From: Hymenoscyphus infarciens
Taxonomy: Eukaryota > Ascomycota > Leotiomycetes > Helotiales > Helotiaceae
DNA: 13,107 nucleotides
Assembly (NCBI GenBank): GCA_001414345.1
Contig: LLCB01000671.1
Location: 1-13,107, forward strand
Direction of reading: 5' to 3'
Below are positions 1-9,323 of this stretch, piece by piece. The notes under the pieces were generated by a model. It was given only the letters and a program-made list of their open reading frames with translations. It did not search any database and had not been told where the DNA came from. A program made the translations under genes and the position numbers. Position 1 is the stretch's first letter; every line of letters starts with the position of its first letter.

Positions 1-899
1 ATTAAAAGTTATAATATAATAGATTAGTATATTAAATTTATTAAATTTTACTCTTTAATTATATATAAAAATTAACTAAATTAATATTTAAAAAATTTAG
101 ATTTTATACTACTTTAGCTAAAATTTATATATATTTCTATAAAATAATTTTATTTATTTAAATAAGGTTTTATATACTTAATTTTTATTTAATTAATATA
201 TATATAGGCTTAAAAGAAAGTCCTAAATCAGGGCTTTCTAATAATATAATTAAAACTTAATTCTATAGTGTAAATACTTTTTAATCATACTCTAAAGATA
301 ATAGACTTTAGATATTTAATTTAGCTTTAATACACGTTTTAGCACGCTATACTATAATTAGTTAAAACATACTCTAATTATTTATAGATTAAAGAGTATT
401 AATTATAATTACTTTAGATATAAAAAAGGTCTTTAAAAGACTCTCTTTTTCTCTTTAAAAAGTCTTCTATCTTTATTCTTTATATCTATCTTAAAGTTGC
501 TCTATGATTATTACCTACCCCTTTTTAGTACTAGTTACTAAGAAATTACAACTTCTACTACTACTATTAATACTTTAAAAGTTTAATAACTTCAGTCTCT
601 TTAATTACTTCTATGATTTTATCTTTTATTTATTACTTTTATATCTTACTTTTTACTAATTTACTATATCCTCTTAGATATTAAGCTCTTAGTCTTATAT
701 TTCTCTAGAATTACTACTAATATTACTTATTTCGTCTTATTTAAGCACTTTAAGCTCTTAGAAAAACCTCTTTAAAACTAAGCTAGTAGTAACTAATATA
801 AGTACGCCCTATTTAGATTTATAAGAAGTGTTCTAAATCCTAAAAAAGCCTACTAAAAGACCTTAAACTAGCTATGTTTAACTCTATATAATTAATAAG

Positions 900-3290
900 A
901 ATTATAAGATAGTTTATATATAAGAAACCCTTAAATCTAATAATATAATTAGCTTACTAATTTCTTAGTAATAAATCTACTAGCTACTAGGAGTAGCGTT
1001 ATAAGTATTATACTAAGAGATATACTATAAATAGTAGTACTAAAATTATAGCTACTTATCTTTTTAAGAATTATAGAATTAATATTAAAACCCTATACTA
1101 AAAGGCTACTAAAAAGAGATAAATTAGTATTAAAGAAGCTATAAATATAGCCTACTAAAACCCTTAAAAAAGGCGTAAGATTATATATATAATCTATCCT
1201 AACTTTAACAACGAGTACTTAGCTATTAATCCTAATACTCTAAAGGTTTTATTTATAAACCTTATCACCTCTTATAACCTTCTTATATACTTTACTAAAT
1301 ATAAGGCCTTTTATACTCTTATTTAATATCTTAATAACCTTAGAGGTAATATTCTACTTAAAGTATACTCTATACTATATAACTAGGTTAAGTAATAATA
1401 CTAGAACAGTTTTGCTAAAACAAAGTATTATCTGTCAAGATTCTAGTCTAAAATATATATATTTACTAATAAGTAGAAGTTAGATAATAGTCTTTCTGTC
1501 TTAGAATACGTAGCCTATAGAGTTAACGAGTTTAGTAACCTAGTAAAAGTGGTACTCGGTATAAAATAAATTAAAAGGCCTTATATAGGTAAAAATATAG
1601 CACTCTTTTTACTTAAAATACTCTAAGATTATAATATATAAAAACACTCTTAAAAATCCTAAATAAATACTTATTACTTTTAATAGATATATTTAATAAA
1701 ATTAGCTACTTTTCTATAAATAATACACCTAATAATAACGTTATACTTTACTAAGTTGCTTTAGCACTAGGTAAAAGTAATATAAGAGACTAAGCTAAGC
1801 ACTACTAAATTCGATATATATATTATATACTCTACCTTATTACTAGAGATATAGCTTTTAAAAAGTATATAGATTTTAAGCTTAAGATAAACTAATTAGA
1901 AGATACCTACTCCTAAGACCCTTTATAAAGGTTTAAAGTTTATAATACCCTTAAATACTTCTTTAACTTTATAAAAAAGATATATATAAGTATAGTATTA
2001 TATAACGAATTTAAGAAGTTAACTAGGGGCCTTACTATACCTTAAGCTAATAAAACACGCTAGATATCCTAGTATAGAAGCATTTAAAGAGCGATTACTT
2101 TAAGGCTTAAGATTAAGTACTTTTAGAATATATATAAGTTTAACCTTAATAATACAATTACTACTTATAATTAGTCTAAACTTAGTTTAGTAAGTATAGT
2201 ACTACTTTTACTTCTTAATCTCTTACTAATTTAATTAGATAAGGCTCTTTTTTAGCTCTCTTAAGCACTCCTTATTAGTACTTAAGAGTATATCTAGAAC
2301 TCTTAATAAAATAATCTTAATAATAGACTTTATTCTCTCTCTTTTTAAGAAGGCTTAAAAGAAGCATATTAACAATCTAGCTATACTATTCTTACTTTAA
2401 AAAGGTAAATAATCTTCTCTTTCTCTTTTACTTTACTAATAATACCTTAGAGTAGGAAAAGATCTCTAAATACTATAATTTAACTAGGAGAGCGCTAGTA
2501 TATGCCACCGTAGTAGTACTCTACCTAGCTTATAAGTAAGAGTACTTAGAAAAGGCCTAGGAACCTAGCTAGATAGCCTCTACTTAGGCTATAGTAGAAA
2601 AACTATAGAACGACGATTATCGCCCTAAGGTAGTATTTAGCTATATAAACAATACTAATATTAACCCTCGGATTACATCGTTTAGCCTACTTTATTACTC
2701 TCTAGTATCTACCTAAGTACCTAATTTATTTACCTAGTTTTTATTCTAAAAGAGGAGTAAGAGGTAAGCTTTAACTCTTATTTTAACTTTATCTCTTTTT
2801 ACTTTAACCTTTTAATTTTACCCCTTTTTAGCTAATACGCTTTAATCTAGGCTTCTCTCTCTTATAGGTAATAAGTATACTTAATATTATACTCTTCTAT
2901 CTTAAGATATAAGTAAAAGTATAATCAAATAGTAGCTCTAACTTATTTAAAAGAAGGCTTATTCTAATCTTTATAAGATAGTAATAAATATACTTTCTAT
3001 CCTATATTTAAGTACCTTAGTAGAACGTCTCTAGTCTTTAACTAAATTAGTAGTTATAGATTAACGTAATTACCTTAAGGTGTATATTATAGAGATACTT
3101 AAATATTTAAAGTCTTAGTATAAGATTATATCCTTTAATCTTATTAACTAATTCTAGAGTAAGAAGGAGGTGTTTAACGTATAAGACGTACTTTAGAATA
3201 GCTTAAATAGGAGTACTTTTACTTATAGGATAAATAGTAGGTCTAGTTTTAGTTTAAGTTTTAAGAGGTCTATAAACTAAACTTATTTTT
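900..3290 (+). pseudogene. RIP-destroyed hAT-family transposase
   Basis: Read through the stops, this stretch gives the hAT transposase order. Frame 1, from about 991, has a BED finger reading RYKYY...NSSTKIIATYL, ancestrally WRCKYC...HL, with Cys and His codons now Tyr. The core region at 1201-1350 follows. RPYIGKNIALFL at 1576-1611 matches the family motif G-x-H-T-G-E-N-I-A. Frame 3 has SYFSINNTPNNN near 1704 (family GYF..DNA.NND), a RIRYIYYILYL stretch at 1812-1838 (family LRC.GHI.NL) and TR*IS*Y at 2055-2075 (family TRW.S.Y, Trp TGG now TAG). Frame 2 has a YYNLTRR..VYA stretch near 2471 and the hATC domain at about 2985-3118, with VER.*SLTKLVV (family ERVFS) and later RNYLK..IIE. Frame changes lie between 1640-1700 and 2120-2470. 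The element cannot encode an active protein. Start and end are approximate. The family call is confident; the subfamily is not. Confidence 0.8.
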
Positions 3291-3630
3291 GTTATTTTTT
3301 CTAGTAGTATATATTTATTCTTATATTTTAAGTACTTAGACAGTTATTTCCCTTTATCTAAAGAATTTTATAATATACTATTAATTTATTATTAAATAAA
3401 GAGTTATAAGGAGGCTTAGTTATTAGAGTACTATTACTAAGCTAATTATTTCAAAAACGTTATATCTAGTAAGTTAGTTATTCTTAACAACTACGTCTTC
3501 TAAAAAGAAGCTCTAAACACTAAAAATTCAATTAAATACTAATTAGTTACTATTAAACTTCCTATTAAATTTAAAGTATTATAATTAATTATATGCTATA
3601 ATCTTTATATAAAATATTTAGTAAGACATG

Positions 3631-3648
3631 CTAAGACCTAGGTCTTAG
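3631..3648. repeat. 18-bp perfect palindrome in the RIP block
   Basis: CTAAGACCTAGGTCTTAG is its own reverse complement. The flanks ATG on the left and TATA on the right would extend the symmetry to 26 bp (CATG...CATG) if CA and TG on the right arm had been changed to TA by RIP. It lies about 340 bp beyond the end of the recognisable transposase relic, so it could be a terminal or subterminal repeat of the element. That role is inference. Confidence 0.6.
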
Positions 3649-4013
3649 TATAGTATATATATAATATACACCTTAAATATCTATTAATTTATATACTAAA
3701 AAGCGACTTTTAACTATATACTTAATTAAACTACTAGCTTCTTATAAAATCACTTAATACGCTCAGTTTAGGCTATTTAGTATATAATAAATAACTCTTA
3801 CTAATTATTTTATTAATATCTATTATTATTATTATATAGTTTTAAAGTAATAGAAGAGTATATAAAAAAGTGTAAATAGCCTCATTTTAAGAAAAAGTGG
3901 GTTTTAGCGCTTATAAGTTATTAAAAGATATACTATATAATATTACAATATTACAATAGTATTATAGCGTATTTAGATACGTACTACTAGGATATCATAA
4001 TAATATATTAATC

Positions 4014-4033
4014 TAAAATACTGCAGTATTTTA
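4014..4033. repeat. 20-bp perfect palindrome at the edge of the AT-rich block
   Basis: TAAAATACTGCAGTATTTTA is perfectly palindromic, with CTGCAG at its centre. It is followed at 4037-4050 by a short inverted pair, CGATA and TATCG, around a 4-bp loop, and preceded by CGTAT/ATACG around 3968-3981. The cluster of small inverted repeats sits exactly where the composition returns to normal, as expected for the subterminal end of an inserted element. No matching left end was identified. Confidence 0.6.
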
Positions 4034-4050
4034 TCACGATAATACTATCG

Positions 4051-4741
4051 ACCACACTAAGAGGTAGCATTTTGGTTTTTATATTGAAGCTTGGATTCAA
4101 TAGGGTATGAATGAGTCTCTTCCGTGGGCGAGATTTTGAATTTTCCTTTGATCTTGCTTTACCTGTTCTGAGACTTACTACTTATCCCTTTTCAGCTCTC
4201 TGGTCTTTCATTCCACGTCAACGTGATCATATCAAATGGTCGCAGAATTTGTTTGTTATTGATGAATAAGAGTGAAATTAGAGACGTCACTTCGTATTTG
4301 CGAGGTTGTGTAACATGAGGGATGTTGTGTTTGGTGGAAAAGCGGAGTATTTCTCGTGTACTGTACACCACAGGGGGATCACCTGTCTTGCAAAAAAGCG
4401 AAATATTACGCCAAATTTCCTTTCATGGAGGCGTACTAGCTAAGCAGTCTTTACTTCAAATAGCTATGCCATTATAGCCTTTCTTCCGTGGCTACTTACG
4501 AAACCCTCCTATTTAGTTCGGAAGGGCTCTTTTGCGTGAACATTAAACTCGTAATTAAACATATTGTCTCTTATTTTACGATGTTTCAATGTCCCAGAGA
4601 AGTGTTAGCTTTCCAGACAAGATTTAAAGCCAGGAAGTTAGATTAGCCTTCACAAGAAACCTCAAGTAAAGATAGAAAGTTCAAGTAAGACTCCAAACTC
4701 TTAATAGAAACTCAACAATCAAGTAAGGCATAATTTTCATT
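4051..4741. other. Intergenic region, no gene seen
   Basis: Composition is normal and stops occur in all frames. A 13-bp palindrome with a central base, GTGTAC-T-GTACAC, is at 4356-4368. Three copies of TCAAGTAA are at 4662-4669, 4681-4688 and 4719-4726. I see no tRNA, rRNA or convincing coding exon here. Confidence 0.55.
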
Positions 4742-4827
4742 TTATGTCTCGTAAACATAGTTACTAAAGAGAGAGCATTTCACATTCAGCCACCGAATCC
4801 CACCATCCCACTCACTCCTCAATAAAC

Positions 4828-6031
4828 TCAATCCCATGTCTCCTCGCCTCCCCACTCTCCCACCATCGTCATCTGCGCCGCAACAGAACTCATCGATTTC
4901 GATGTAAATCTCTTCCTCGGAAAACAACAGAATACAACACCCAGCATAGAAAACATGAAAATTAAATAATAAACCGTAACCAAGAAAATCACCCCTGAAT
5001 TAGGATTCGGAGGATTATCTACAAATAACCCCTCCGTTAAAGTCTTAAGAACCGGGAATAGGAGAGTGATGGTGGAGATGAGGGCCAAGGGGATGCTTTT
5101 AAATTATCGGATTGCGTGGAGGGGAAAGGGAAAGAAGGTAAGTGATGTGCTTGTGAGGGCAGTTGGGGAATCAGAGGGCCTGTGAAGGGCTATGTAGGGG
5201 TTGAATGTTTGAATGGCGCTGTGGATGCTGGAGAGGGAGTAGCTAGGAGGAGGAGGATAGCTGTTACTACTGTTTTACCGGGGAATGGGGTTGAGCTATC
5301 TTGGGAGGGAGAATTAGCTAGGAGGATTAGTGTGGTGATTACGGCGAGGATGCAGGCGCGGAGAAATAGGCGGTAGATGTGGCGGAATGCGAAGTGTTGA
5401 TAGCCTTTTGAGAAACTTTGTGGTTCGTTGTCGTTTGTGGGCTGTTGTGCGGTATTCTGTATAGAATGATTAGGCTCATAGTTTGAGATGGGGATTTAAG
5501 GGACTAGCCTCGCTTTGGGGGACCAACGACGACTGTTCCTCGACTTGTAATCCTTCTATCTTCGGTCCCTTTGGTGATTTCAGCGATATCCATCGCCATC
5601 CACTCAGAGACCTTTCTGTTTCACCCTCGCTCGTTGCTGCTATCTTCTTTAATTTGGATTGTACCTGTTCTCCAGAAGTACTTAGAATAACTGAAATAGC
5701 TGCAAATCTACTAGGGTCCGAGGTTAAAAGGCTTATAGGTCTGAGAATTGTACCCTCTAATCTTTGAAATTGTGGAGCGAGGAGTGGATTCTAGGCCCCC
5801 CAAGACTTCCCCACCATGGCGGTTAGTGAAGCACTGAAATCCTTGTACTGGAATATTTCTGAGAACCACTGAAATAATTCATACAGCCTAAAACACTGTG
5901 CAAAGAAAGCACTCTCGGAGAAGCCTAGATTCGTACAATAGAATGTCAGAATGATATAATCGCGACGTACAACGCCACCCGATGGTGGGGAGGGAGCGAA
6001 CCTGAATGAAAACAATTGAAAAAGTGGGCAT
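4828..6031 (-). pseudogene. Decayed or fragmented gene, C-terminal membrane segments
   Basis: I do not recognise the family. Read 6031 to 4828, several long open segments look like one protein. An ATG at 6029-6031 leads to a possible 46-nt intron (about 5943-5988; GTACGT donor, CTGAC branch, CTAG acceptor). Then SESAFFAQCFRLYELFQWF and MVGKSWGA run into an in-frame TAG at 5791-5793. The same frame continues 104 codons (NPLLAPQFQRLEGTILRPIS...) to a TGA at 5476-5478. A shift of one base re-opens 101 codons (5495-5193) containing a hydrophobic stretch, RACILAVITTLILLAN. A third frame (5274-4831) holds PLALISTITLLFPVLKTL and VIFLVTVYYLIFMFSMLGVV, likely membrane helices, broken by TAA at 5104-5106. 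The change to the third frame could be a phase-compatible 89-nt intron (5190-5278) or an indel near AAAA. An overlapping frame could end at 4742 instead. It sits 53 bp behind the Nudix stop. The alternative is a functional gene with unrecognised introns. Confidence 0.42.
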
Positions 6032-6084
6032 ATTTGAGTCTATCAATGCAGTAAGTATATTTGGTAAAGAGCTTTAATTCTTGT

Positions 6085-7281
6085 TTATATCTTTGAATCT
6101 GACGGACTTGCAATGTCTGGCTTCTGAGCTCGAGCGTATTGATAATCCGAATCTGTGAGTTCTGGTCCTCCCGGAACCCTCTCACCTAGCTTTCCCATTC
6201 GTTCTAGATTTGCAATCATATGTTCATCGCCAATATGTGAGTTGAGCTATCCATTGCAATTAGCGACACTCTGACACCTAGAGAGGGATAGGAACTCACC
6301 TCAAAATCTGGCTCCTCTCCATACGCTATCCTAGCAGCATCTACTAAGATCCTTGCCGTCATACCCCATACCTTGTATCGCTCTACAGCATCCGATTCTT
6401 CCTTTTCAACATGCTCGGGTATTGCACCAGCTCGGATCTTGGGCTTGGTGACTTTCTGATTGTTCACTGGAACAAAGAAAGAATGCATCCGCCATTGCGC
6501 TTCGTTCCATTCCATCCACTCGCCCTTGTACCAATCCGATATTTTCCCCGATATGGGTTCGCCATCCCGTACTTCATCTTCTTTTCGTAGGAAATTGTGA
6601 AAGGGTGCTGAGAATACTGCTGCTACTTCTTTGGCATCCAATCGTGGTATCATGTTTTCCTCCACACTTGAAGCTTTGTTCCCACTTTCACCATCTGAGT
6701 GTAAGAATGCTACACATGGCCGGACTGCTAACGCTGTCCTTGCTAGTGAGAATGGGAGTTCGCAAAGATGTTCGATTCTGAAGGGATGGGGTAATGCGGC
6801 GGAGGATATAGGGAGTCCGATTTCCTCAGAGGCTTCACGTCTCGCAGTCTCCCATGGTGTCTCTGTGAGCGTGTCCGACTTTCCACCCGGAAACGCAGCA
6901 TGACCGGAGTAGTTTCGAAGTGTGGAAGCTCGCATTGTAATAACCACTCGTAAATCCCCATGTCGGTCCGCGAATAGAAGGAGGAGGACGGCGGCTCGAC
7001 GGCTTAAAGGCAGTCGATCCCATATTGCGAATGGAGGTGGTTTATATGCTCTTAACCTGGCGATCGCAGCCTGCGGAGAGTTAGGAGTCTGTTTTGCTAT
7101 ATCTGGAGAAAGACCAACAAGTACTAACCAGGGAGGCTGGGGTTAGAGGAGCCATACTGGTGGCGTCAAAGTATTGCGATTCTTGGATACTCGAGATGAG
7201 CTCGGCTACTTCGTCGGCATTGATGTTGATGTTCTTCTCATCGTTGTACTCGACCTCTTCTTGTTGTTGCGAATCCGTCAT
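6085..7281 (-). CDS. PCD1: Peroxisomal-type CoA diphosphatase, Nudix hydrolase (PCD1-like)
   Basis: This family hydrolyses CoA or oxidised CoA to 3',5'-ADP and 4'-phosphopantetheine, and in yeast and mammals acts in peroxisomes. Three exons splice in frame: 7281-7129, 7070-6300 and 6246-6085 (361 aa). Intron 1 (58 nt) has GTTAGT, CTAAC and GCAG. Intron 2 (53 nt) has GTGAGT, CTAAT and ATAG. The CoA-type motif ITMRAS.LR..SG.AAFPGGKSD lies at residues 95-117. The Nudix box follows at about 114-137, with RE at 129-130, metal-binding E133/E134, then IGL. The spacer before E121 is one residue longer than the classic G-x5-E. WGMTARILVDAARIAYGEEP precedes exon 3, as in fungal homologues. The start is the ATG at 7281, with an acidic Q/E/N-rich N-terminus and no signal peptide. 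The C-terminus is SKI, one conservative change from the PTS1 signal SKL. Length fits the family (yeast about 340 aa). Confidence 0.93.
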
Positions 7282-8230
7282 TATGGTGTTGAGTTGTTGG
7301 TACTGAAATACGGTTGGTGGCGGGATCTCCCCGCAATCAGTGTGGGGAACCTCGGCGCAGTGCTCGGGAGGGTGCCGCGCTTCGGCCCGGAAGCAAAGGA
7401 TCCGAACCGATCAGGTTGTTCCCCAGACTCTCTTTCCCAATGTTTTTGAAAAAGAAAGACTGATACAAAACTAGAGGGACTACTAGAAAAGTACCTAGAA
7501 ATGTCAACGAAATTGAGAGAGTTGTGAAAAGTCAGAGAAGTAATTCCCTCCCATCTTCAGCAGTGACTGCTTCTTGGTAGAGATACATGGTTTCCGTAAC
7601 CTACCTAAGGGATTCATGCTTGCCTAGAAACTCTTTTTCTCTATAAAATATTCGAGTCTCCTAAAGTTTAGAATTTGTACTCGAGTACGAATCGCCAGAT
7701 ATCGGGTTTCCCGGCCCGACACGGACCATTTTCTGCGGGGAAAGTTGGTTAGAAATCATCGTCACTTCGTTACTTGTATGAGTAACCTTCTGCATCAATC
7801 ACTCGAATGCCGATCGGTATTCTTTCCTCAAAGAATGCAATCACAATGTAATCAGCTAGATTATATATCTTTCTGCATAAAAAAGCCTAATATGGTATCA
7901 TTCTCTATCATATCCCGGATGGAAGACATTCCTCCCTATCGTAACCCAAAGCTCGGCGATCATTCACGTTGACGATGGCGCAATGCCGCCATTGACAGCC
8001 ATGATTGCTTTGTTGCCCCGATAAGGGCGGATCGGCCAGCTTTCCACCTAGAAAGTTGGTGGGTGGGTAGCTGTAGCTGGGATATAAAAAGGAGGGGTTG
8101 CCATACTTTGAATTAACAAGAGCTTCCTTCTAACCACAATACAATACAGCTCTAGCAAGCATTCGCAGCATCATTCTTACTATACTAGGTACGATTTCGT
8201 TAGATATCCAAACATCAGAACACATCTACA
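7282..8230. promoter_or_regulatory. Divergent promoter region between the Nudix and carbonic anhydrase genes
   Basis: The 949 bp separate two divergently transcribed genes, so both promoters lie here. No convincing coding exon is present. A near-perfect 18-bp palindrome (8 of 9 pairs; perfect core GTACTCGAGTAC at 7677-7688) is at 7674-7691. ATGGCG/CGCCAT inverted repeats are at 7975-7980 and 7987-7992. A GATAAG site, the core of fungal GATA-factor targets, is at 8020-8025. A shared regulator is possible but not shown. Confidence 0.6.
8083..8090 (+). promoter_or_regulatory. TATA box of the carbonic anhydrase gene
   Basis: TATAAAAA lies about 140 bp upstream of the ATG at 8231, followed by AGGAGGGG. 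Transcription would start about 30 bp downstream, near 8115. This predicts a CA-rich 5' leader of about 115 nt with no upstream ATG, and the start context ACAATGG is strong. Confidence 0.6.
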
Positions 8231-8930
8231 ATGGCTACTCCCAACCAAGAAAACCTCGTCGAGTCGAACAAAGTCTATGCCAGCGATTTCACCAAGGGGG
8301 AGCTTGCCCTTCCTCCGGCAAAGCAATACGCAGTTGGTAAATACTCCTCCCTCAAACAGATATCTATCCGAACCAACAACACTCAGTGACTTGCATGGAC
8401 GCAAGAATTGATCCCGCAGCCGCATTTGGAATTGATCTTGGGGATGCTCATGTAAGTCAATCTTTCAAGGAGTCGAAGCGAGGTTGCCAGTATAAAGCTT
8501 CCCTCGACTCTGCCCCTCACTCCTTCCGCCTTCACTCCCCCGATCAACCTCAAACTTCACCTGCTAATACATTTTCCTGCAGGTCATCCGCAATGCCGGC
8601 GGATCCGCACGAGACGCCCTCCGAAGTCTAGTCATCTCCCAACAACTCCTCGGCACCAAGGAAATCATAGTGGTCAAGCACACGGGATGTGGGATGTTGA
8701 TCTTCGACAACCACCAAGCTGCAGAGCTGGTTCGCAAGAATCTAGGAGAGGAAGGAGTCAAGGCTGTAGCAGATGGGTTTGCGGGACAGTTTCTGCCATT
8801 TTCCGACTTGGAGGGGAAGGTAAAGGAGGATGTTGAGTGGTTGGAAAAGAACAAGGCTATTCCTGAGGCTGTGAATATCTCTGGGTGGGTATATGAGGTT
8901 GAGACTGGGAAGGTCAAGAGTGTGATTTAG
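8231..8930 (+). CDS. Beta-carbonic anhydrase, small cab-type
   Basis: Interconverts CO2 and bicarbonate with a zinc ion; fungal small beta-type enzymes are usually cytosolic. Three exons join in frame: 8231-8336, 8387-8451 and 8583-8930, giving 172 aa. Intron 1 (50 nt) starts GTAAAT and ends CTCAG. Intron 2 (131 nt) has GTAAGT, a GCTAATAC branch and CTGCAG. Zinc ligands are visible as C38 in TCMDAR and H90 and C93 in KHTGCGM. D40 and R42 form the conserved Asp-Arg pair. VIRNAGGSARDALRSLVIS follows the metal site as in the family. The N-terminus has no signal or clear mitochondrial presequence. At about 170 aa it matches the short, Cab-like clade rather than the longer yeast Nce103 type. C38, D40 and R42 are all on the 65-nt second exon, so skipping it would abolish activity and shift the frame. 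Confidence 0.94.
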
Positions 8931-9323
8931 GTGTAGGTGGAATGATTGAAGAGCGTGACGGGGTATGATGGAGGGTTTGGTTTGGAGCAGGAAGATCTTA
9001 ATGAAGTTTAGTCAAAGGGGTTTGAAATTATGAAACAATGCAGAGGAAATCGAGAATGAGAAAAGAATGGATTACACAGTTCAATATATGAGCTATCAGA
9101 AGATCAAATATAGTGATTCTGGTGATAATGATTGGTACTGACTCCGAGGTCTTGTACCTGCATACACAAAGCTCGAGTTTCCCCTCAGTTGACGGCAGCT
9201 GATTCTTTCTCATGACCTTGCATCTCCCCTTCTCCAAGTTTTCGTGGTGACCAGCAAGAGTATATATCTCTCTTTTGTGACATTCGACAGGAAATCCGAT
9301 TCGAGTTTGTCCACTTATTAAAG

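Larger units (their letters stand above)
1..4050. repeat. AT-rich, RIP-mutated repeat block
   Basis: The block is extremely AT-rich and nearly devoid of CA and TG dinucleotides: positions 1-180 contain none. TA, CTA and TAG are over-represented, while some CG pairs survive (for example near 335-350). This is the footprint of repeat-induced point mutation, which in filamentous ascomycetes converts CpA to TpA in duplicated DNA. Composition changes abruptly near 4050, after which normal fungal sequence begins. No intact reading frame of useful length exists inside. A decayed hAT transposase occupies about 900-3290. Positions 1-900 and 3290-4050 hold no coding signal I recognise; they may be element ends or other RIPped repeats. 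An imperfect 9-bp inverted repeat sits at 215-223/231-239. No terminal inverted repeats or target-site duplication could be fixed by eye, so the limits of individual elements inside the block are unknown. Confidence 0.88.

Noticed and set aside
1..4050. Mitochondrial insert or centromere-like AT-rich DNA
   Set aside because: Selective CA/TG loss with surviving CG and a readable hAT transposase points to RIP of a nuclear DNA transposon, not to mitochondrial sequence.
1..4050. LTR retrotransposon, CRISPR array or RNA genes in the AT-rich block
   Set aside because: I found no direct terminal repeats, reverse transcriptase or integrase motifs, no regularly spaced repeats and no tRNA or rRNA folds.
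5138..5143. GTAAGT on the + strand, a possible splice donor
   Set aside because: No supporting + strand exon with a plausible upstream start was found, and the + strand has stops in all frames around 4920-5000.
5182..5376. Plus-strand open frame rich in Arg and Gly
   Set aside because: It is antisense to a hydrophobic - strand segment. The composition of such shadows mirrors Leu/Ser/Pro-rich coding on the other strand.
5483..5767. Plus-strand open frame of 94 codons
   Set aside because: It lies opposite a 104-codon open segment on the - strand whose text looks more protein-like and continues on both sides; the + frame has no splice context or recognisable motif.
6631..6903. Plus-strand open frame of 90 codons
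   Set aside because: It is antisense to the conserved Nudix exon, which has a family-specific motif and in-frame splicing.
7745..7972. Plus-strand open frame of 75 codons in the divergent promoter
   Set aside because: It has no recognisable motif, no good start context and no intron or promoter signal, and it lies where the promoters of both neighbours are expected.
8386..8631. Plus open frame running through the second carbonic anhydrase intron
   Set aside because: A GTAAGT donor at 8452, a GCTAATAC branch and a CTGCAG acceptor at 8582 restore the VIRNAGGSARD motif; the unspliced frame does not.
9028..9237. Minus-strand open frame of 69 codons
   Set aside because: It overlaps the expected 3' region of the carbonic anhydrase gene and shows no family feature; likely chance.
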